This document shows positions 46,201-57,460 of a DNA stretch of 64,000 bases, in pieces. Position 1 is the first letter of the stretch. Every line of letters begins with the position of its first letter. The notes under the pieces are model-generated. The model did not search any database. It saw nothing but the letters and a program-made list of their open reading frames with translations, and was not told the origin of the DNA. Source of the DNA: Bromus sterilis (lineage: Eukaryota > Streptophyta > Magnoliopsida > Poales > Poaceae); NCBI GenBank assembly GCA_950022295.1, contig OX465597.1, positions 375,627,016 to 375,691,015 of the forward strand, read 5' to 3'. Position numbers and translations under genes: made by a program.

Positions 46201-46537
46201 GGGAGGTGCAACTGAGGAGGGTTTCAACTTGGCCAAGTATGTTCAGCCTGTAGTCCTTTCAACGCTGATCACTGTGGTATGCTTGGTTGGCCAAATGGGC
46301 TACTGTGGTGATCTCTATCTCAAAGGAGAGTTGGATGCAGCAAACTTGGGGCAAGAAGCAGAGCTCACATGGTGAGGGTTGAGGTGGTGCCAGGTTGTCA
46401 CCTGACTTTGGGGTGCAAAGGACTAGTGATCTGGAAAGTTTGGGCTCAAATGAATAAGGTTTGCACATACCTCCTTTGTAAATGTGGCATTGAGGCAGAA
46501 GGTGTTTGTGCTGTGGTATGGCTAGCACATGGCTCCC
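43203..46537 (-). repeat. 5' LTR of Y (inner part), interrupted by Z
   Basis: It runs from TGTGGCACCCC up to GCTAGCACATGGCTCCC, where Z is inserted. The left copy continues at the same point with CTATGCATGATTTTTGG, so the outer part of this LTR should be found beyond Z, past 64000. Confidence 0.8.
45957..45970 (-). promoter_or_regulatory. TATA box in the Y 5' LTR
   Basis: Minus strand CCGGCTATAAAAAGGGC in a GC-rich setting. In the 3' LTR the same place (34345-34358) reads CTAGAAAAAGGGC, so the TATA is lost. Confidence 0.65.
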
Positions 46538-49261
46538 TGATACCCACAAACTCAGGGGATCGAGATAGTCTTCGCGGGTAAGAATAACCCAATTTATAGA
46601 TTCGACTCAAGGGGAGCCAAAGAATACCTACAAGCTTTAACAGTGGAGTTGTCAATTCCATCGCACCTGAGATACACTTACTTGCAACAAGGTATTAATA
46701 GTAACTGCGAGATTAAAGTGATGGTAGCAACGGAAATAGTGCTGGTAAAACAGTGAAAGTAAACAACTAGTAACCAGCAGAATTAAAAACACTGTAGGCT
46801 AGGGAGATGGATGATTGGGCGCTGCATGGATAAGACACATCATGTATTCAACTTGGGGCAAGGCACATAGAAAAGCAATGATCATCTAGGCATAAATAAA
46901 GCATCGGGCATGTACCCCATAGGTAGTTGTACGTGCTTGCAATAAGAACTTGCACAACATCTTTTGTCCTACCATCCACTACGAACGGGGCCAAAAGGAA
47001 CTTATGAAGATTAAGGTGGTCCTGTCAAAGAGCATCGGAACAAAGCATTAACAATCAATGGATACATGGAATCACTACTTCAAAAATGGCTATAGGTAAT
47101 ATGGACACTAATGGCGCACTATGCATGTGGTGCACCATTACTAAATAGTAATGGCGCACCGTTATGCAGTGCGCCATTAGTAACATAAATAGCAGTGGCG
47201 CACCTAATGAAAAGTGCGCCATTACTATGTTTGACCAAGGTTTGACCCATTCCTGGACATAGTAATGGCGCACTTTTATAAGGTGTGCCACTAATAAGTT
47301 GAGCTAGTAATGGCGCACCTTTAGAAAAGTGCGCCATTACTATGTTTGACAAAGGTTTGACCCATTCATCGACATAGTAATGGCACACTTTGTATAAGTG
47401 CGCCATTAGTTAGTAATGGCGCACTTTGTATAGGTGCTCCATTACTAAATTTGTTTTTTGAATTTTGAAGGCGGGAGAATAAAAAAAAATTGAAAAAAGA
47501 AAAATTTTTAGTAATGGCGCACTTTGTTTAGGTGCGCCATTACTAACATTTTATATTTTTATTTTGAATTTTGAAGGGGGGAAAATGAGAAAAATGAAAA
47601 ATTAAAAAAAATTAAAAAAATAGTAATGGCGCACCTTATGAATAGTGCGCCATTACTAATTTTTTTTATTTAAAACTTGGGAATAGTGTGCAACTACTAA
47701 CTTTTTTTTTATTTTTTTAGAATTTTGAAGGCGGGAAAATAAAAAATTAAAAAAAATTAAATTTGAAGTCGTGAATTATTTTGAATTTTGAAGGCGCAAT
47801 TTTCTTTGACATTTTTTAACTTTTAAATTTGTTCAAAAGTTTTGATTTTTTTTCTAATTTTTTTGAAAGTTTTCAAAGTTTTTGATATATTCCTTTTCAA
47901 TTTATTTGAATTTTTTTTTCATATTTTGGACATCAACAAGGTTTAATAGGATTGATATGATACATATATCAACAAGTCCGTGTTAAGTGAGCTGGAGTTG
48001 GAATTGGATAGAAATGAAAAGTTAAGCGTGCTGGGTCTGGAGTAGTGTGAGGATTGGTGACCGTTTGGGAAGTTTGACCATGGAGCGCCATTTGACTTGG
48101 GATTAAGCATATGTGACCTGAGATTAAGTATATTGAACATTTATTCAGAAAAAAATCAAAAAAATTCAAGTTTTTAAACAATACTTTTGTGAAAAAATAT
48201 TGAAATGTTTTTTAAAATTTTTTTGTAAGTAATGGCACACTTTTATAGGTGCGCCATTACTAAGTCAGATAGTAATGGCGCCCTTATGGGCCTAGTAATG
48301 GCGCACTATAGGTGCGCCATTACTGTTTGGGATAGTAGTGGCGCACCAAATGTGTGCCATTACTAAAAGTTACTAATGGCGTGCTAGTAATGGCGCACCT
48401 AATGTGCGCCATTAGTAGCCAAAATAGGTGCGCCATTAAAGGCCTTTTTTCCAGTAGTGAATCCCAAATTATAGTCCATCCCCTTTGGTGTCTCAAGCTG
48501 TCACCTTTGGGATTGCCGGTTCCGGACTATAACAGGTGCATAAACCTCATAGATAGGATCAAGAACACAAATATATTCATGAAAACACATAGGGTTCAGA
48601 TCTGAAATCATGGCACTCGGGCCCAAAGTGACAAGCATTAAGAGCAACAAGTTGAAGCAAAGATGATAAACAACAATCTAGATGATAGGCAACATGCCCC
48701 AACAATCTGATAAACTATTACATGATCTAACTCATCCAATCCCTACCATCCCCTTTGCCTACAGTAGGGAATTACTCACACATGGATGGAGAAGTCATGG
48801 AGGGAGGATGGAGTGGCGATGATCTCCCCTCACCGGAGGCCAAAACAACCTCTAGATTAGCCCTCCACGACGTGAATTGGGAAAACGACTTCTGTTTCGG
48901 GGTTTATCCGTCACGGGAATAAATATGAGCCTCGGTAGGGCACCAGAGGAGGGGGGGCCTCCAGGTGGCCAGAGGGCGTGGCCCCACCCCTGGCCGCGCC
49001 AGGGGGGCGCCTGGGGCCCCCTTGGCTGCCCTCTGGTCCCACTTCTGGCTTCTGGCTCCTTCTGGTGCGCGGATTTTCTGGTATTTTTCTGGGAATTTGC
49101 TGAGACGTCCAAAAATCCATTTTCCTTCGCACAATAAAACCATATAGGCAGCTCTGCTGAAAACAACATTAGTCCGGGTTAGTTTCATCCAAATCATGCA
49201 AGAATGAGGGCAAAACAATAGCAAAAGTGTTTGGAAAAGTAGATACGTTTGAGACGTATCA
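46538..49261 (-). repeat. 3' LTR of Z, with a CACTA insertion
   Basis: Starts TGATACCCACAAAC on the plus strand and ends GAGACGTATCA at 49261. Net of the CACTA it is about 1.34 kb. The polypurine tract (minus GCTTGGGGGAGT) follows at 49262-49275. The first 290 bp match 55185-55471. Confidence 0.82.
47073..48459. mobile_element. Non-autonomous CACTA element with AAT target duplication
   Basis: 1387 bp from CACTACTTCAAAAATGGC to GCCTTTTTTCCAGTAGTG, imperfect inverted ends of the CACTA type. It is flanked by AAT at 47070-47072 and 48460-48462, the 3-bp duplication expected for CACTA. The interior has no transposase. Both subterminal regions are packed with TAGTAATGGCGCAC and its complement, often as inverted pairs. 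Confidence 0.92.
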
Positions 49262-49275
49262 ACTCCCCCAAGCTT

Positions 49276-51102
49276 AGCATATTTCTTGTCCTCAAGCAAT
49301 TCAATACAACGAACTGAACGCGACAAAGTAAACTTTGACAAACTCTTTTGCTTCAATAGATGTATATAGCATGCATTATGAAAAGAATTTAGCAAGTATC
49401 AAAACAATGCTATGAGGACAATGCACGAAGCAATCCTTCTTTCAAGTGATCAATCACAAACAACTAAAAGTAAATAAGAGGCTACTGAAAATCAAGACAG
49501 GATTACAATGCACAAATCTTGAACATACTAGAGTGGTATTTCGCTAGCCTCCATGAGTAAAGCAAAACATAAATGCAGAAACTCCTTTGGCATTTTAAAG
49601 GAGACTAGAACTAAGAACTTCAGAATAAGTAATACCATAATCATGGAAAAGACAATGTAGTACTTTGGGACAATGCACAGTACACTCAGAATGACAATTA
49701 TGCTCTCCTAATTGGTGCTTTGAAGAAAGAAGGTGGAGACTCTCGAACCATGGAGTTGGATGGAAAGGTTGAAAACCCGTGGTTGGAAGCAAAGACTAAA
49801 CATGTACCAGAGCTCTTGGTTTTGAAAACAGAGATAAAAAGTGTTTTGGGAGGTGCATGCTTCGTTAACGAATGCTAGTAGACAACTCAATCACCTCTTA
49901 CGCTAGACATGTTTTGAGGAACGGCTCCCAAGATGGAGACGATCACATCCCCTTAATCTCCTTTGTTTATAGCTGCCAAAGTTTTCTGATTTCTCATAGA
50001 CAAAGTGTGAAGGAGGGTTTGTTGGTTGTGATTATCTTTTGTGAGCTGGGCGCACTCATGCCAGTCCCTCCTCGTATTAGGGGTTTGCAGATTAGACATG
50101 CAATCCCTGAATAAAACATGTCTAACATAAGACGGTCATGAATTACCTACTACTTCCTCATGAGCTGAAGCAAAGGCACAACATAGGAGTGCTTTTGAAT
50201 AATTTCGAGATGGTACAAGAAAGTCTTCGTTAGGATGGCCGGTAAATACCACATAGGAAGGTATGGTGGACTTATACGGAAAAACTGGTTTCAAGGATTT
50301 TGGATGCACAAGAAGAAATCCGATTAGTGCGAGCGAAGGCTAGCAAAAGACTGGGAAGCGACCAACTAGAGAGCAATAACAGTCGTAATCATGCAGAGCG
50401 ACAAAGTAACATTGAATTGAGCATGAAAATGATATGACTATTCTGAAATTCACAGATCATCAAGGCAGAGTAGACTTTTCAGTCATAAACATGTGTAAGC
50501 ATGTGCCAAGTCAATTCAAGAATTCTCCAAATGGAAATACCACTTCAGTATGCCAAACCATGAACAATGCAATGCACGTAAATCATTTCAACAACACATT
50601 ATGTACTCTAGCTATTTGGGATTGGCCACAAGGAAAGCATGAACACTGGGAAAGCATTGTAAACATAGCACTATGTCGCTACAAGCTGGTCTCTAAATCA
50701 TAAGTACAAGCATATGTACAAAAGTAGAAACAAGAAGATTTCATACCGGTTTTCCTTGTTGCACCCCTTTCGTCGATCCTCGTCATTACTGCCTTGTCAC
50801 TTGCACGGTTGAACGTAGGAAATATAATCAAGTGCAAATGCCATCACGGACTCGAGCTGAACTCTGCAACAAAGCAAACTAAAGAGAGAAAAATAAATCT
50901 TTTTTGGGTTTTTCAAAGGTTCAGCGAAAGGAACAGAAAAGAGAAATCTTTTTGTTGTTTTTGCAAAATAAAAGAACAAAGAAGAACGAGCAAAAACTTC
51001 GAAAAGATCAAAGCGAACAAAATAAAAACGGATAATAAAATGGAAAGGTGAGAAGGGAACGTACACCCCCAAGCTTAGGCTTTTGCCCTAAGTTGGTAGC
51101 AG
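49276..51102 (-). other. 3' non-coding region of Z
   Basis: 1.8 kb without recognisable coding, between ORF2 and the 3' LTR. A second purine run (minus AAGCTTGGGGGTGT near 51065) lies right after ORF2. Confidence 0.65.
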
Positions 51103-52170
51103 CTACTGCCCCCAGGAGCCTCCAGCTCCGGGGTAATGGTAAGTCCAGGAGTACACCGAAGTCCTCGGGTCCTCCCATGAGGAAGGTCCTGTGCTCCAAG
51201 CGGAAGAAGACCCCTCGCCATGCTCGGTGAAGGTCTCTCCCTGTAAAGGTGTGAACTCACCATGTTCTTCCTCATCGGGCACAACCCCCTCCATGGGGTT
51301 ATGCGGCTGGTAATTAGCCATGAACTCATCGAACTGAATCTCGTTGAAGGACCATCCATTCCTGAGGTGTGGAAACAGGATGCTGTAAATCTTTGTACGC
51401 CGAATGTCGGTCTCCTCCTGGCAGCAAAGGGAGTTGAAGAGGGTCCTCAACCCGGAAGGTTGCATGGTTATCTTAGCCGTCTGACCAACGTTCGGCACAC
51501 TTATTATATCACAAAACTGTGCCAAAGACATGGTTATGAGATCATTATAAAGTTTGAACTCAACGGTTCCAGCATCATGGTTATAAAAAAAAATGTTAAC
51601 AAAGCAGGAAGTAAGCTTTTTGTATTGTACCACACGGCATAAAGCTAGCCGTGTCAAGCCTGCATTGGCACAAAGTCCATAAAATTCCTCCTTAATTCGT
51701 GTAGCTGTAAGAAAATCATCGCACGGATACATCATTGTGCATGCTCGATGTGTGTCTTCCAACAACTCAAGGGGCACATGGTCTTCATTGTATCTCACCC
51801 TAAATGTTGAGGGTGAAGCTGCAGCTCTAGTGACTCGATCGGAGCGCTCGGGCTTCTTCTTCCCAAGCCATCCCTTTGCTTTTCCAAAGAAAATCATTTC
51901 AGGGAGTATTTGCTCAATCACAGCTCGAATGATGGGTTGTAGAGGGAGATCGAAAATCGACTCCAAGAACAGCAAGAACGCAAGAACTGGATCAGAACTC
52001 GTGTTTTTGGAGAGAGAAGAAGGAGGAGGAAGAAGACATACCTGGAGGTGGGGCCTGTGGGCCACAGGCGCCCTATGGGCGCGGCCAGGGGCCAGGCCGC
52101 GCCAGCTGGCCCCTGGGCCACTGGTGGCCCCCCTGGTCAGCCCCAGGTGCCTCTGGGTCACTCCCGGCAT
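51103..52170 (-). CDS. ORF2 of Z, ATHILA ORF1-like protein
   Basis: An open minus frame of 355 codons ends at 51103. The conserved part probably starts at the Met of MIFFGKAKGWLGKKKPERSD (near 51899). It continues through HVPLELLEDTHRACTMMYPC, FYGLCANAGLTRLALC, YNDLITMSLAQFCDIISVPN and SILFPHLRNGWSFNEIQFDE. This resembles the ATHILA ORF family that sits between pol and the 3' LTR of Athila elements (the env-like position). Its function is unsettled. The first roughly 90 codons are GC-rich, proline/arginine-rich and look like LTR-type leader DNA, so the upstream Met is unlikely to be the real start. It is uninterrupted, unlike gag. Confidence 0.6.
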   Translation of the reverse strand: MPGVTQRHLGLTRGATSGPGASWRGLAPGRAHRAPVAHRPHLQVCLLPPPSSLSKNTSSDPVLAFLLFLESIFDLPLQPIIRAVIEQILPEMIFFGKAKGWLGKKKPERSDRVTRAAASPSTFRVRYNEDHVPLELLEDTHRACTMMYPCDDFLTATRIKEEFYGLCANAGLTRLALCRVVQYKKLTSCFVNIFFYNHDAGTVEFKLYNDLITMSLAQFCDIISVPNVGQTAKITMQPSGLRTLFNSLCCQEETDIRRTKIYSILFPHLRNGWSFNEIQFDEFMANYQPHNPMEGVVPDEEEHGEFTPLQGETFTEHGEGSSSAWSTGPSSWEDPRTSVYSWTYHYPGAGGSWGQ

Positions 52171-52463
52171 GGAAATTATTAATATGATTTTTCCAGAATT
52201 TTTCTAACAACTTCACTGTTGAAAAAATTTCGGAGTTCAAAAAGCTACGAAACTTTCTGAAAACTTGGAGCATTGATTAGAGTTGTGAAGTTTCAATAAC
52301 ATATAAACTTGGTACAACAAGGAGAATAAAAGCTAAGGCAAATGAAAACATAACAAGATCCACTTTTTACCTATATAAAACACGCTCACTAGCAAGGTTG
52401 ATCAAGTCTTACCTACGAACCGGGCGATATATAGAGCAAAAAGTCTCACCTCTTATGAAGTGG

Positions 52464-53933
52464 TCATTGCACCTTTACTTTAATGGACATTGTCCCCACC
52501 ATGATGGTTTTGTATTTGTGGTGCACATGTAGAGGACAATCCCATTCTCCAATCTTCACGGTCTCGATATTCTCTATTGAGTTAAGGCCATGCCCTTTAT
52601 CAATCTTCTTCGGAAAATACACCGTGTGTTCTTTGTCATTCACATTGAAAGTAACCTTTCCTTTATTGCAATCAATAATAGCACCTGCGGTGTTAAGAAA
52701 GCGTCTACCAAGGATAATAGACATGCTCCCATCCTCGGGCATGTAAGGCATAACAAAATCAGTAAGGATTAAACAATTATCAACTTCAACGGGAACATCC
52801 TCACAAATACCTATGGGAATAGTTGTTGACTTGTTAGCCATCTGAAGAGAGATATCTGTAGGGATTAGTTTTTCTAAACATAATCTCTTGTACAGAGAAA
52901 AATGCATAACACTCACTCCTGCTCCAAGATCACATAAAGCAATCCTAACATAATTATTCTTTATAGAGCAAGGAATGGTGGGTATACCTGGATCACCAAG
53001 CTTCTCAGGAATCTTTCCACTAAAAGGGTAGTTAGCAAGCATAGTAGATATTGCTTCATTAGGAACTTTTATTTTATTAGTAACAATATCTTTCATATAT
53101 CTCGAATAAGGAGGTAACTTAATAGCATCAGTCAAAGGAATTTGAAGAAAAAGAGGTTTCATCCATTCACAAAAATTATTGTAATGCTCTTCTTCTTTAG
53201 TTTTGAAATACTTACCTGGAAAGGGCATGGGTTTCTGTACCCATTGTTCTCGTTCCTTCCCATGTCTTCTTGCGATAAAATCTTCTCTAGTGTATTTCTT
53301 GCGTTTGTTGGGTGCTTCTTCTTCTCGAACCTCGGGTGGATCATTCTTTTCACCATCCTTTTCAGGCTTAGCACCGTCTTCAGTTTCAGCATCAGAGGTA
53401 GATATACTATTTGGATCATTGGAATTGTCAGCTTCTTTGTGCTTCTTCTTCTTCTTCGGAGAGCTAACAATTTCTTCTTCCTGTATTTGAGAATCTTGCT
53501 TGATCCTCTTTGGATGCCCCTTCGGATAGAGAGGATCTTGAGTGCTAGTTCCTCCTCGGGTTTTAATCCCGAAGGCCTGTATATCCTGTTTGGCATTATT
53601 AGCAAGCAAATCTTTTTGCACATTAGAAATTTGATCAAGCTGAGTTTGAACCATATGAAAATGCTTCACAAGAAATTTAACATCATTAACTATTCTACCT
53701 AGAACATCAAGCAAACTTTTGATAGCAAGGGAATTATCATGCAACTGACTTTGTATCCTCTCATTAAAGTGATTTTGCTTCATAATAAAATTATCAAGCT
53801 CATCTAAGCATTGATCGGGAGGCTTACCATGAGGAATGTCACTTGCATTGAAATCTAAAAGAGAGTGTACCTCTACCATTGGAGGGTGAGTGGTAGGCTC
53901 ACACAACTTCTCAACAGGGGGTAGATTCTTCAC
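52464..53933 (-). pseudogene. Gag C-terminal region and aspartic protease of Z
   Basis: Open frame of 489 codons, the longest clean one in the window. The N-terminal third is coiled-coil-like (FIMKQNHFNERIQSQ and following). It is followed by a Lys/Glu-rich linker with nuclear-localisation-like KKKKKHKEA and RKKYTREDF. The retropepsin-type protease then shows the active site ALCDLGAGVSVM and the closing SIILGRRFLNTAGAIID. It ends TMSIKVKVQ. The segment itself is intact but is separated from gag by in-frame stops near 53955 and 54276, so it counts as part of a broken gag-pro. No RT follows. Confidence 0.85.
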
Positions 53934-53954
53934 GTCTTGAGTTTTAATACCCTT

Positions 53955-55098
53955 CTATTTAATAGACTTCTTTGCTTCTTGCATATCTTCAGGGCTTAGG
54001 ACAAGCATGCCCCTTTTATTTGGTGGTGGAGGTGGTTCAGGGACGGACCAATCTTTGTGGTTCTTGGCAATCTTGCCAATTAATTTTTCTTCATCGTCCG
54101 GTGTTCTTTTCCTGAAAACACAACCAGCACAACTGTCCAAATAGGATCTAGATTCATCAGTTAGACCAGCATAAAATATATCAATTAATTCATTCTTAGG
54201 GACTCCATGTCCCGGTGTAGCCTGGATCAGACTGCAATACCTCCCCCAAGCTTTACGGAGGTTCTCATCCTGCAACTATTTAAAGTTATAAATTCTTCGT
54301 AAAGCAGCATGTTGCATATGAGCAGGAAAATACTTATCAACAAAGTAGTGAGCTAAGTCTTGAGGACTCCTAATGGAACCACATGGTAGTGTATCATACC
54401 ATGCTTTAGCATCTTCCTTCAAAGAGAAAGGAAGAAGTTTAGTAACGTAGAAGTTTCGTATCTTTTCATCCGTAGTGAACAGGCCACCAAACTCAGTGAG
54501 TTCGGTCAGGTGTGCAATAGCACCTTCATTTTCGCTGCCATAAAAGGGGTCAACTTCAATCATAGATATAAGTGAAAGATCAACAGAGAAATTGTAATCA
54601 GGATCATCGATGCATATAGGAGATGTAGCAAATTCAGGATCAGGAACGTTCTTGTTCTTCAGGGAGTGTTTTTCGAGAAGCTTCTTAATAGCGTCAGGTT
54701 CAGAGTCATCAAACTCTGTTAGCTCCCTGCATAAATCATCATCAAGTATAATATAATCATCATCAAGGAGTCTCTCTTTGAGTTTACTCAAATCGTGATA
54801 AGTGTAAGTTCCATCAAAAGGATAGCAAGTATCAGGAATTTCAATTCCAGATTTTTTTTGCAGCAGCGATCTGTTTCTCAAAAGCGTGACTAAGTGAACC
54901 AATATAATCAAGAGTAGTAGAAGCATCATCAAAAGTATCGGACATAGTAATAGATTTAGTAGAGGCATCATGTGGTGGAGGTGAAACAAACTTACTCATA
55001 ACTGAAGGTGAATCAAGTGTAACACTAGTGTTCATAACAGTACCTTTTCTTGTACGGGATGGTAAGATCGGGACCTTGGGGTCTTCTTTCTTACCCAT
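53955..55098 (-). pseudogene. Gag N-terminal and capsid region of Z
   Basis: It starts at ATG 55098-55096 (MGKKEDPKVPILPSRTRKGT). A frameshift at a T-run (54851-54858) moves into the frame reading EFGGLFTTDEKIRNFYVTKL, LPFSLKEDAKAWYDTLPCGS and YFVDKYFPAHM, which is capsid-type gypsy Gag. A TAG at 54276 follows, and the same frame continues AWGRYCSLIQATPGHGVP and FYAGLTDESRSYLDSCAG to another stop at 53955. One frameshift and two stops are the only lesions. The primer site is about 55 bp upstream of the ATG. Confidence 0.85.
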
Positions 55099-55153
55099 AA
55101 CGGATAAATTGCAGCAGGTAAAATACTTTAAGTAGACTTGTGAATAAAGCTAT

Positions 55154-55173
55154 GCTCCCCGGCAACGGCGGCA
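55154..55173 (-). other. Primer binding site of Z (Asp-tRNA type)
   Basis: Minus strand TGCCGCCGTTGCCGGGGAGC, close to the Athila-type Asp-tRNA complement. Confidence 0.75.
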
Positions 55174-55184
55174 GAAAACAAGCT

Positions 55185-55471
55185 TGATAACCCACAACTG
55201 CAGGGGATCGAGATAGTCTTCGCGGGTAAGAATAATCCAATTTATAGATTCGACTCAAGGGGAGACAAAGAATACCCACAAGCTTTAACAGTGGAGTTTT
55301 CAATTCCACCGCACCTGAGATACACTTACTTGCAACAAGTTATTAATAGTAACTGCGAGATGAAAGTGATGGTAGCAACGGAAATAGTGGTGGTAAAACA
55401 GCGAAAGTAAACAACTAGTAACCAGCAGAATTAAAAACATTGTAGGCTAGGGAGATGGATAGTTGGGCGCT
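55185..55471 (-). repeat. 5' LTR of Z (inner part), cut by D
   Basis: Matches 46538-46829. It breaks at GGGCGCT, where D starts; the left copy continues GCATGGATAAG. Confidence 0.85.
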
Positions 55472-57063
55472 TGATACGTCCCAAACGTATCTATAATTTC
55501 TGCTTGCTCCATGCATGTTTTGTGTGACTTTTCCATGTTTTGCTTGAACTTTCATACACTTTTGAGCATATTTGGACTAATCTATTAACCCAGTGCACCC
55601 AGCTGCCAGTTGCTATTTTCTGCTATTTTTGTATTTCAGGTTTTCCGTCCATTAAAAGTGCTCCAAAAAATCCGGAAAAATCAGATAAAAAATCAGCGAC
55701 CCGGAAGCTTCCGGAAACACCAAGGCATCGGAGAGGGGCCACCACCCTAGGCCGCGCCAGGGAGCCTCCTGGCTGCCCTGTGGGTCCCCTCGACACCCCC
55801 CTCCGCCTATATTTAGCCCTCCGGGTAGAAACCCCTAATATCGATCTCTTTCCCGCAAACTCGCCTCTGTATCGCCGCCGCCACCGTTTCTAGATCGGGG
55901 CTGCCTGGAGAAGCTGCCCCGACACCCTGCCGGGAGGAGGAACCCCCTCCGGGAGACCATCCATAGCCATGGACGCCTCCCGTATGTACCGTGAGTAGTC
56001 CCCCTTGGACCATGGGTCCGTGATCAGTAGCTATGTGATGTACCTCTCCACTCTTTGTGCTTCCACTTTCGAGACCTCGTGAGCTGCCTCACATGATCGA
56101 GGCAATTTTGTAATTTCTGCTGTTGCTATGCTGAGTTTGCTGGGATCTGATGGATTGTGAGACTATGTTTAGATTGTGATGAGTAATATATTTGTTTCTT
56201 CTCTTTTATATTTTGTTCTTGAGTAGATTCTTGCATGTTCTCCGTTGTAGTATTTTACTTTGGCCAAGTGATTTGTTGCAACTCCAAGAGGAAGCGTTAT
56301 GCTTGATTATGGGTTCGGCCCCTTGATGTCTAGCTTGAGTGAAAGAAACATGAGACTAGGGGATGTGCTGTTGCCACCAGGGATAAAACAACGGTGCTTG
56401 TACCCGCGGGTGCAAGGATTGTTTACTTTACGCAAAGTTATTTTAATGCAGTTGTCTGTTGCTTTGAGTTTACACTTTGGGTGGGATTCACAACTTAATA
56501 CTAGCGAGATGTTCTGGATAGATATCTCAAGGTGGATGATTCGTAGTAGATGAAGTTGGATTTCGGTCTACTTACCTTGGCGTACTGCCCCATTGCTTTT
56601 GATCCCTTCCTTTCTTTGCAGCATAGTTAGCATTGCAGTGCCTTCATAATTCTGTCAATTGCCCAGCTGTGATTTGTTTACCTCGCTAGCACTTTTATTG
56701 TCTTTTGGGAGAGAGACATCACTAGTGAAAATCACGGGACCCCGGTCCATCTTCACATCACTGTTTACACCCTTATTTTACTTTCAGTCTTTACTTTCAG
56801 TTGCCACTATCATTATGTCTTGCGTTGATCCTTTGTAAACAGCAAGGCCGGAGGAATTGACAACTCCTCTATACTCGTTGGGAGCAAAGTTATTTGTATC
56901 TGTGTGCAGGTCCAGGTGAAGCTAGCAACCTCGGCGCCATTGTTCACTTCACCACCTTCTTGTATCCTTCAGAGTCCTACGGGAGACAAACCTTGGTATT
57001 TTTGCCAAGGGAAAACTTGTCGCTGCACTATATCTCACCTTGCACTTGGGGTAACCAACGAGG
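55472..57063 (+). repeat. 5' LTR of D
   Basis: About 1.59 kb with a TATA-like CTATATTTAG (55807) and a leader parallel to the LTRs of A (DCCATGGGTCCRTGATCAGT and on). It ends in GGGGTAACCAACGAGG, where the deletion joins. Confidence 0.78.
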
Positions 57064-57460
57064 CTTGAAGAGTATTAACACTACCTCCTTGATAGATAGT
57101 AGTGACCTAGACTTTGACTACTGCACTTTACCTGAAGTTATTGGTTTCCTACACAAGATGTCTTGAGACCCCCACACTAGCACACTTAATCTTGCCTTCA
57201 CAGAGCATATTACCAATGCTCTAATCAAAGTTAGGGAGGAGAAGCTTAGACTAGAAGCCTCCATACCAAGGAAGCTAGAAGATGGTTGGGATCCTATGAT
57301 AAAAATTAAATTGAAAAACTTCTCTTGTTATGCTCTTTGTGATGTTGGAGAAAGTACCTCTGTTATGCCCAAAAGAATGTTTGATATGCTTGAATTGAAA
57401 CCTTTTGATCCCTGTTCTTTTGGTGTTCGTCTTGTTGATTCTTCCATAAAGAAACCTTTG
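57064..57460 (+). pseudogene. Protease of D, first half
   Basis: Frame fragments parallel element A: SSDLDFDYCTLPEVIGFLHK, a TGA at 57164-57166, then MIKIKLKNFSCYALCDVGES with TSVMPKRMFDMLELKPFD. The active-site GAS is changed to GES (A to E), which would itself be expected to harm activity. It is cut after SSIKKPL by X2. Confidence 0.8.

Larger units (their letters stand above)
32284..46537 (-). mobile_element. LARD-type non-coding retrotransposon Y (Sukkula-like), continues beyond window
   Basis: 3' LTR 32284-39851 (interrupted by X1), internal DNA 39852-43202, and 5' LTR from 43203 (interrupted by Z at 46538). LTR ends are TGTGACACCC on the minus strand and GGGGTGCCACA. The primer site TTGGTATCAGAGC (Met-tRNA) and a purine tract are correctly placed. 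Without insertions the LTR is about 3.6 kb on the left and about 4.3 kb when the segment present on the right is added. The 3.3-kb internal region has no gag or pol. These dimensions fit the large retrotransposon derivatives (LARDs, Sukkula) described in barley. The family name is inference. Confidence 0.7.
46538..55471 (-). mobile_element. Athila-type element Z: gag, protease, ORF2; no RT or integrase
   Basis: 3' LTR 46538-49261 (with a CACTA inside), 3' region, ORF2 (52170-51103), protease and gag (52464-55098), primer site (55173-55154), and 5' LTR from 55185, cut at 55471 by element D. LTR ends are TGATACGTCTC and GTATCA. Coding order is gag, PR and a second ORF of the ATHILA type. RT, RNase H and integrase are absent between PR and ORF2. 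Non-autonomous Triticeae families with this content are known (Sabrina-like); family naming here is tentative. Its left border sits in the Y LTR. Confidence 0.8.

Noticed and set aside
51737..52207. 156-codon plus ORF opposite ORF2 of Z
   Set aside because: Antisense shadow of ORF2, whose strand carries the conserved Athila-type sequence.
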